Source: an uncultured Clostridia bacterium
GTDB taxonomy: Bacteria; Bacillota; Clostridia; Christensenellales; Borkfalkiaceae
Reading direction: 5' to 3'
DNA: 17,185 nucleotides
NCBI GenBank assembly: GCA_945834965.1
Contig: CAMAHZ010000007.1
Span: 1-17,185 of the forward strand
Shown here piece after piece: positions 13,703-17,185 of this stretch. The first letter of the stretch is position 1. Each line of letters begins with the position of its first letter. A program made the translations under genes and the position numbers. The notes under the pieces are model-generated. The model saw only the letters and a program-made list of their open reading frames with translations, had not been told where the DNA came from and searched no databases.

Positions 13703-13710
13703 TCGGCACG
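13696..13710 (+). promoter_or_regulatory. Small hairpin in pnp leader
   Basis: CGTGC (13696-13700) pairs with GCACG (13706-13710), loop AATCG. The 5' arm is the end of the second repeat copy, and the first repeat copy (CGTGC at 13678-13682) could pair with the same 3' arm instead, giving two alternative folds. Confidence 0.4.
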
Positions 13711-13750
13711 AGTGATATTGTAAGAAAGTAAGGAGAGTAAAATTTAAACA

Positions 13751-15859
13751 ATGGCAAACGCAGAAAATTTCAAGCAGTTTTCCTTTACCGTCGGCGGTAG
13801 GGAAGTAATTATCGAAACGGGTAAGTATGCAGAACAGGCAAACGGCGCATGCGTAGTACGCTGCGGCGATACGGCTGTTATGGTATCCGTATGTATGTCG
13901 GCATCCCCCAGGGACGGAATGGATTTCTTCCCCCTGCAGGTCGACTATGAAGAAAAAATGTACGCAATCGGTAAAATCCCCGGCGGCTTTAAAAAGCGTG
14001 AGGGCAGGGCAAGCGATAAGGCAATCTTAACTTCTCGTCTTATCGACAGACCCCTTCGTCCCCTTTTCCCTAAGGGACTTTACAACGACGTAGTGGTTAT
14101 CGCACAGGCTATCTCGGTTGAACCCGACGTATCGCCCGAACCCCTTGCAATGATAGGTTCTTCCGTTGCAATCGCAATTTCAGACATTCCTTGGGACGGA
14201 CCTACGGGCTCGGTAGTCGTGGGTATGGTAGACGGCAAGTACGTCATCAACCCCGACCTTGCTCAGCGCGAGAAGAGCGATATTCACCTTAACCTTGCAG
14301 GTACTAAGGACGCAATCTTAATGATAGAAGCGGGCGCAAACGAAGTAACCAACGACCAGATGGTCGGCGCAATTATGTTCGGTCACGAAGAGATTAAGAA
14401 GATTTGCGCATACATTTCCGACGTAATCGTTCCTGCAGTCGGCAAGAAGAAGTTAGAGATGGAGCTCTATCACGTTCCCGAAGAGCTTGATAAGGAAGTT
14501 CGCGCTTACGCTTCCGAAAAGGTTGAATGGGCTATCGACACCTTCGACAGGAAGGAAAGGGAGACCCGTCAGGCTCAGGTTGAAAAGGAAGTTCAGGAAC
14601 ACTTCGCTGAAATCTACCCCGAAAACAAGAGAGAAGTGGGCGACAGCCTTTACTACCTTACCAAGGAAAAGGTCCGCGCAAAGATATTCGATAAGGGTAT
14701 CCGTCCCGACGGCAGGGGCTTAAAGGAAGTTCGTCCTATCTGGTGCGAACGCCACATTTTACCCCGTGCTCACGGCTCTGCAATATTCACCAGGGGTCAA
14801 ACCCAGACCATGACCACTTGTACTTTAGCGATGCTTGGCGAAGCTCAGAAGCTTGAAGGCTTGGACGAAGAGACGTACAAGAGATATATGCACCAGTACA
14901 ACTTCCCCGGCTACTGCACGGGCGAAGCAAAGGCAATCCGTTCACCCGGCAGGCGTGAAATCGGTCACGGCGCACTTGCTGAAAGGGCGTTAGTTCCCGT
15001 TATTCCTTCCGAAGAAGAATTCCCCTATGCAATAAGGGTTGTAAACGATATCTTATCGTCCAACGGTTCCAGCTCTATGGCATCCGTTTGCGGCTCTACC
15101 ATGGCGTTGATGGACGCAGGCGTTCCCATTAAAGCCCCCGTTGCAGGCGTTGCTATGGGCTTGATTAAAAATCAAGAAACGGGTGAATTCCGCGTAATGA
15201 CGGATATTCAGGGCTTGGAAGACTTCCTTGGCGATATGGACTTTAAGGTAGCAGGTACGGTAAACGGTATCACCGCTATCCAGATGGATATCAAGATTAA
15301 GGGTATTTCCGAAGAGATAATGCACACCGCAATCGAGCAGGCAAACGAAGGCAGACAGTTCATTTTGAACAAGATGCTCGAGTGCGTACCCGCAGTCGAA
15401 CCCAAGCTTTCGGACTATGCACCTAAGATTATCGGCTTTGAAATCAATCCCGACAAAATCGGCGACGTTATCGGCAAGCAGGGCTGCGTAATCAAGAAGA
15501 TTATGGAAGAAACGCAGACGCAGATTGAGTTCAATGAAGACGATTCAGGTCGCGGCTATATTTCCTGCGTAGGTCCTATCGAAAACGCAGAAAAGGCTAA
15601 GGCAATCGTACTTTCGATTGCTCACGAACCCGAAGTAGGCGATATGTTCATCGGTTCCGTAACCAAAATCTTCAGCGATAAGGGTGCGGTAGTTGAATTT
15701 GCGCCCGGTAAGACGGGATTCATTCACATTTCCAAGCTCTCCAACAAGAGAGTAAACAAGGTTGACGACGTTCTTAGTATCGGCGATACCGTTAAGGTAG
15801 AGATTATCAAAATCGGCGATAAGGGCGTAGACTTCAAGCTTTTGGAAAAGATGGCGTAA
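13751..15859 (+). CDS. pnp: Polyribonucleotide nucleotidyltransferase (PNPase)
   Basis: 702 aa, full length. PNPase degrades RNA 3' to 5' by phosphorolysis and can add tails; it acts as a trimer in the cytoplasm, often with degradosome partners. Seen: first RNase PH domain (about 12-145, with the KIPGGFKKREGR loop), the all-helical linker, second RNase PH domain (about 315-460, with RSPGRREIGHGALAERAL and SNGSSSMASVCG), a KH domain with the IGKQG loop near 578, and a C-terminal S1 domain (about 626-696) ending KLLEKMA. An AAGGAG is present (13730-13735) but 15 nt before the ATG, unusually far; an in-frame TAA at 13745 rules out a nearer upstream start. It follows rpsO, the usual order, after a terminator-like hairpin and a repeat-bearing leader. 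Confidence 0.97.
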   Translation: MANAENFKQFSFTVGGREVIIETGKYAEQANGACVVRCGDTAVMVSVCMSASPRDGMDFFPLQVDYEEKMYAIGKIPGGFKKREGRASDKAILTSRLIDRPLRPLFPKGLYNDVVVIAQAISVEPDVSPEPLAMIGSSVAIAISDIPWDGPTGSVVVGMVDGKYVINPDLAQREKSDIHLNLAGTKDAILMIEAGANEVTNDQMVGAIMFGHEEIKKICAYISDVIVPAVGKKKLEMELYHVPEELDKEVRAYASEKVEWAIDTFDRKERETRQAQVEKEVQEHFAEIYPENKREVGDSLYYLTKEKVRAKIFDKGIRPDGRGLKEVRPIWCERHILPRAHGSAIFTRGQTQTMTTCTLAMLGEAQKLEGLDEETYKRYMHQYNFPGYCTGEAKAIRSPGRREIGHGALAERALVPVIPSEEEFPYAIRVVNDILSSNGSSSMASVCGSTMALMDAGVPIKAPVAGVAMGLIKNQETGEFRVMTDIQGLEDFLGDMDFKVAGTVNGITAIQMDIKIKGISEEIMHTAIEQANEGRQFILNKMLECVPAVEPKLSDYAPKIIGFEINPDKIGDVIGKQGCVIKKIMEETQTQIEFNEDDSGRGYISCVGPIENAEKAKAIVLSIAHEPEVGDMFIGSVTKIFSDKGAVVEFAPGKTGFIHISKLSNKRVNKVDDVLSIGDTVKVEIIKIGDKGVDFKLLEKMA

Positions 15860-15902
15860 GGGTTTACGGCAATTTAAACAGAATAAAAAATATATACAGA
15901 CT

Positions 15903-15925
15903 CGTCCGCAAAAATTTTGCGGACG
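15903..15925 (+). terminator. 23-nt inverted repeat after pnp, probable terminator or RNA 3' end
   Basis: CGTCCGC (15903-15909) pairs with GCGGACG (15919-15925); the interior AAAAATTTT could extend the pairing or form the loop. The whole block is a perfect palindrome around one central A. It lies 44 nt after the pnp stop. No U-tract follows, so it may act as an mRNA 3' stabiliser or a protein site rather than a classical terminator. Confidence 0.4.
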
Positions 15926-16063
15926 GTCAGTTGTTATCTAGGGATATTGTCAATAAATACAAATTGAGAGAGATGGTAGGGGTTTTGCGGTAATCTTATA
16001 CTACAAAACTGCTAATTATTCATTCTAAAATCTGGTTTAGGCTTGATTTTACAAAAGGTTAAA

Positions 16064-17185
16064 ATGAATTATTTAGATATAGTTAATCTTGTATTTACGA
16101 TATTTGGTGGCATTATAGTTTTGCTGTGTGTGCATCACTTTATACTTTTTGTCGTGGGACTGTTTGCTAAAAAGCGATTTCCCGTTGCTGAAAAGAAGTG
16201 TAAATACGGCATTGTCGTAAGTGCGAGAAATGAAGAGAGAGTAATAGGCAGGCTTATTGAAAGTATTAAGGCGAGCGACTATCCTGCAGATAAAATTGAA
16301 ATTTTTGTAGTGGCGCATAATTGTACGGACGATACGGCAAAAATTTGCAGAGAACAAGGTGCTGTTGTTTTCGAATACGATAATCCTAAAGAGTGTATGA
16401 AGGGTTATGCGTTAAGGTTTGCTTTTGATAGAATCAAGGAGCAATACGGCATAGATTCGTTCGACGGATATCTGATTATGGATGCGGATAACATTATGTC
16501 GCCTGACTATCTATCTAAAATGAACGATGCTTTTGTTGCTAATGGCGAAGAAGCGGTAATAACTTCATATCGTAACTCTAAAAACTTTAATGAAAACTAT
16601 ATGTCGATGATGTACGGAATGTTCTTTCTGTACGGATGCCGTTTCGAGCAGCGTGGCAGAGCAGTTGTTGGTAGCTCTACAAGAGTTACGGGTACGGGGT
16701 ATTTATTTAGTAATAAGCTGGTTAAAAACGGTTGGAACTATTTAACGCTTACTGAAGACTGGGAGTTCAGTGCAGACATCGTAACGTCCGGTAATGCTAC
16801 AATTTACTGCGACGATGCGGTATTCTATGATGAACAGCCCACCACAGTACCTATTATGCTCCGCCAAAGGTTACGTTGGGCAAAGGGGCATATGCAGGTA
16901 TTTTTCACCCGTATAGGCAAGCTTATATCTTCAATTTTTAACCCTAAAAAATATTGTGATGCGGGAAAGAAGAATAGGGTATTTTCTAAGTATGACTTAA
17001 GCGTTAATATCCTTCCGTTGGGTTTTTTCTCGGTACTAATATTTTTGTTACATATTATTTTAATCGCTTTCTGTCCATTATTTGGGTTAGACGTAGCTAA
17101 AGCCTATGCCGACTTCTTTATTATGACGGGGATTACGTTGGGAATTACTTACGTGGCGCTGTGTATTTCTGAGATAATCCTATTT
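16064..17185 (+). CDS. Family 2 glycosyltransferase with membrane segments (3'-truncated by window end)
   Basis: 374 codons without a stop, running to the last base of the window, so the C-terminus is unseen. Processive-type GT2 signature: VVSARNEERVIGRLIESI (51-68) at the sugar-nucleotide site, D-A-D at 140-142, E231-D232 in LTEDWEF, and QRLRW (268-272), the pattern of cellulose/chitin/hyaluronan synthase-like enzymes. One transmembrane helix precedes the domain (about 8-34) and two begin after it (about 314-341 and 350-374). It probably elongates or adds sugars at the cytoplasmic membrane face; donor and product cannot be told from sequence. AAAAGG (16053-16058) lies 5 nt before the ATG. 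Its coding sequence looks more AT-rich than the housekeeping genes to the left, suggesting a separate, perhaps acquired, surface-polysaccharide gene. Confidence 0.88.
   Translation, partial: MNYLDIVNLVFTIFGGIIVLLCVHHFILFVVGLFAKKRFPVAEKKCKYGIVVSARNEERVIGRLIESIKASDYPADKIEIFVVAHNCTDDTAKICREQGAVVFEYDNPKECMKGYALRFAFDRIKEQYGIDSFDGYLIMDADNIMSPDYLSKMNDAFVANGEEAVITSYRNSKNFNENYMSMMYGMFFLYGCRFEQRGRAVVGSSTRVTGTGYLFSNKLVKNGWNYLTLTEDWEFSADIVTSGNATIYCDDAVFYDEQPTTVPIMLRQRLRWAKGHMQVFFTRIGKLISSIFNPKKYCDAGKKNRVFSKYDLSVNILPLGFFSVLIFLLHIILIAFCPLFGLDVAKAYADFFIMTGITLGITYVALCISEIILF

Noticed and set aside
16073..16357. Minus-strand 94-codon frame at the start of the glycosyltransferase
   Set aside because: It is antisense to a clear GT2 domain with a valid start on the + strand; no recognisable domain.

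Overview
The window looks like chromosomal housekeeping DNA from an anaerobic member of the Clostridia (Bacillota), probably an uncultured gut-type lineage. Three things point there: the tgt-yajC-TIGR04086-scfA-scfB-secD-secF gene order, the SCIFF peptide with its radical SAM maturase (a near-universal marker of Clostridia), and the recJ-rel-MBL-hemZ run. Strong AAGGAG-type ribosome binding sites and sigma-A-like promoters fit this. All 14 protein genes are on the + strand. I see no tRNA, rRNA, CRISPR array, IS element or phage gene.

Layout. (1) 33-1744: tgt (queuosine tRNA modification), then yajC with its own promoter. (2) 1806-3898: a small four-helix membrane protein of the TIGR04086 type, the 52-residue six-cysteine SCIFF precursor scfA, and its radical SAM/SPASM maturase scfB. 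scfA has its own strong promoter. The scfA-scfB spacer carries two hairpins and no ribosome binding site for scfB. (3) 4065-6645: secD-secF, overlapping by 8 nt, with their own promoter built into the scfB terminator and closed by a very clear terminator. (4) 6764-13186: a tightly packed recJ-rel-MBL hydrolase-hemZ operon with 1-bp overlap or 2-bp gaps. (5) 13246-15859: rpsO-pnp, with a structured rpsO leader and a repeat-bearing pnp leader. (6) 16064 to the right edge: the first 374 codons of a membrane-associated family 2 glycosyltransferase, visibly more AT-rich and cut by the window end.

How the genes relate. yajC, secD and secF encode the accessory part of the Sec translocase. The SCIFF pair sits between them and makes a thioether-crosslinked peptide (ranthipeptide class) whose role is still poorly defined. 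recJ and rel serve DNA repair and the stringent response; rpsO and pnp serve translation and RNA decay.

Most notable: SecD and SecF both keep their overall architecture but have lost the conserved transmembrane acidic residues thought to carry the proton-driven cycle (the Asp of the D-A-N motif in SecD, the Asp of the N-D motif in SecF). Other points worth attention are the structured scfA-scfB spacer, the terminator/promoter and terminator/start-codon overlaps, a shared sequence at the yajC and scfA promoters, and the structured leaders of secD, rpsO and pnp.
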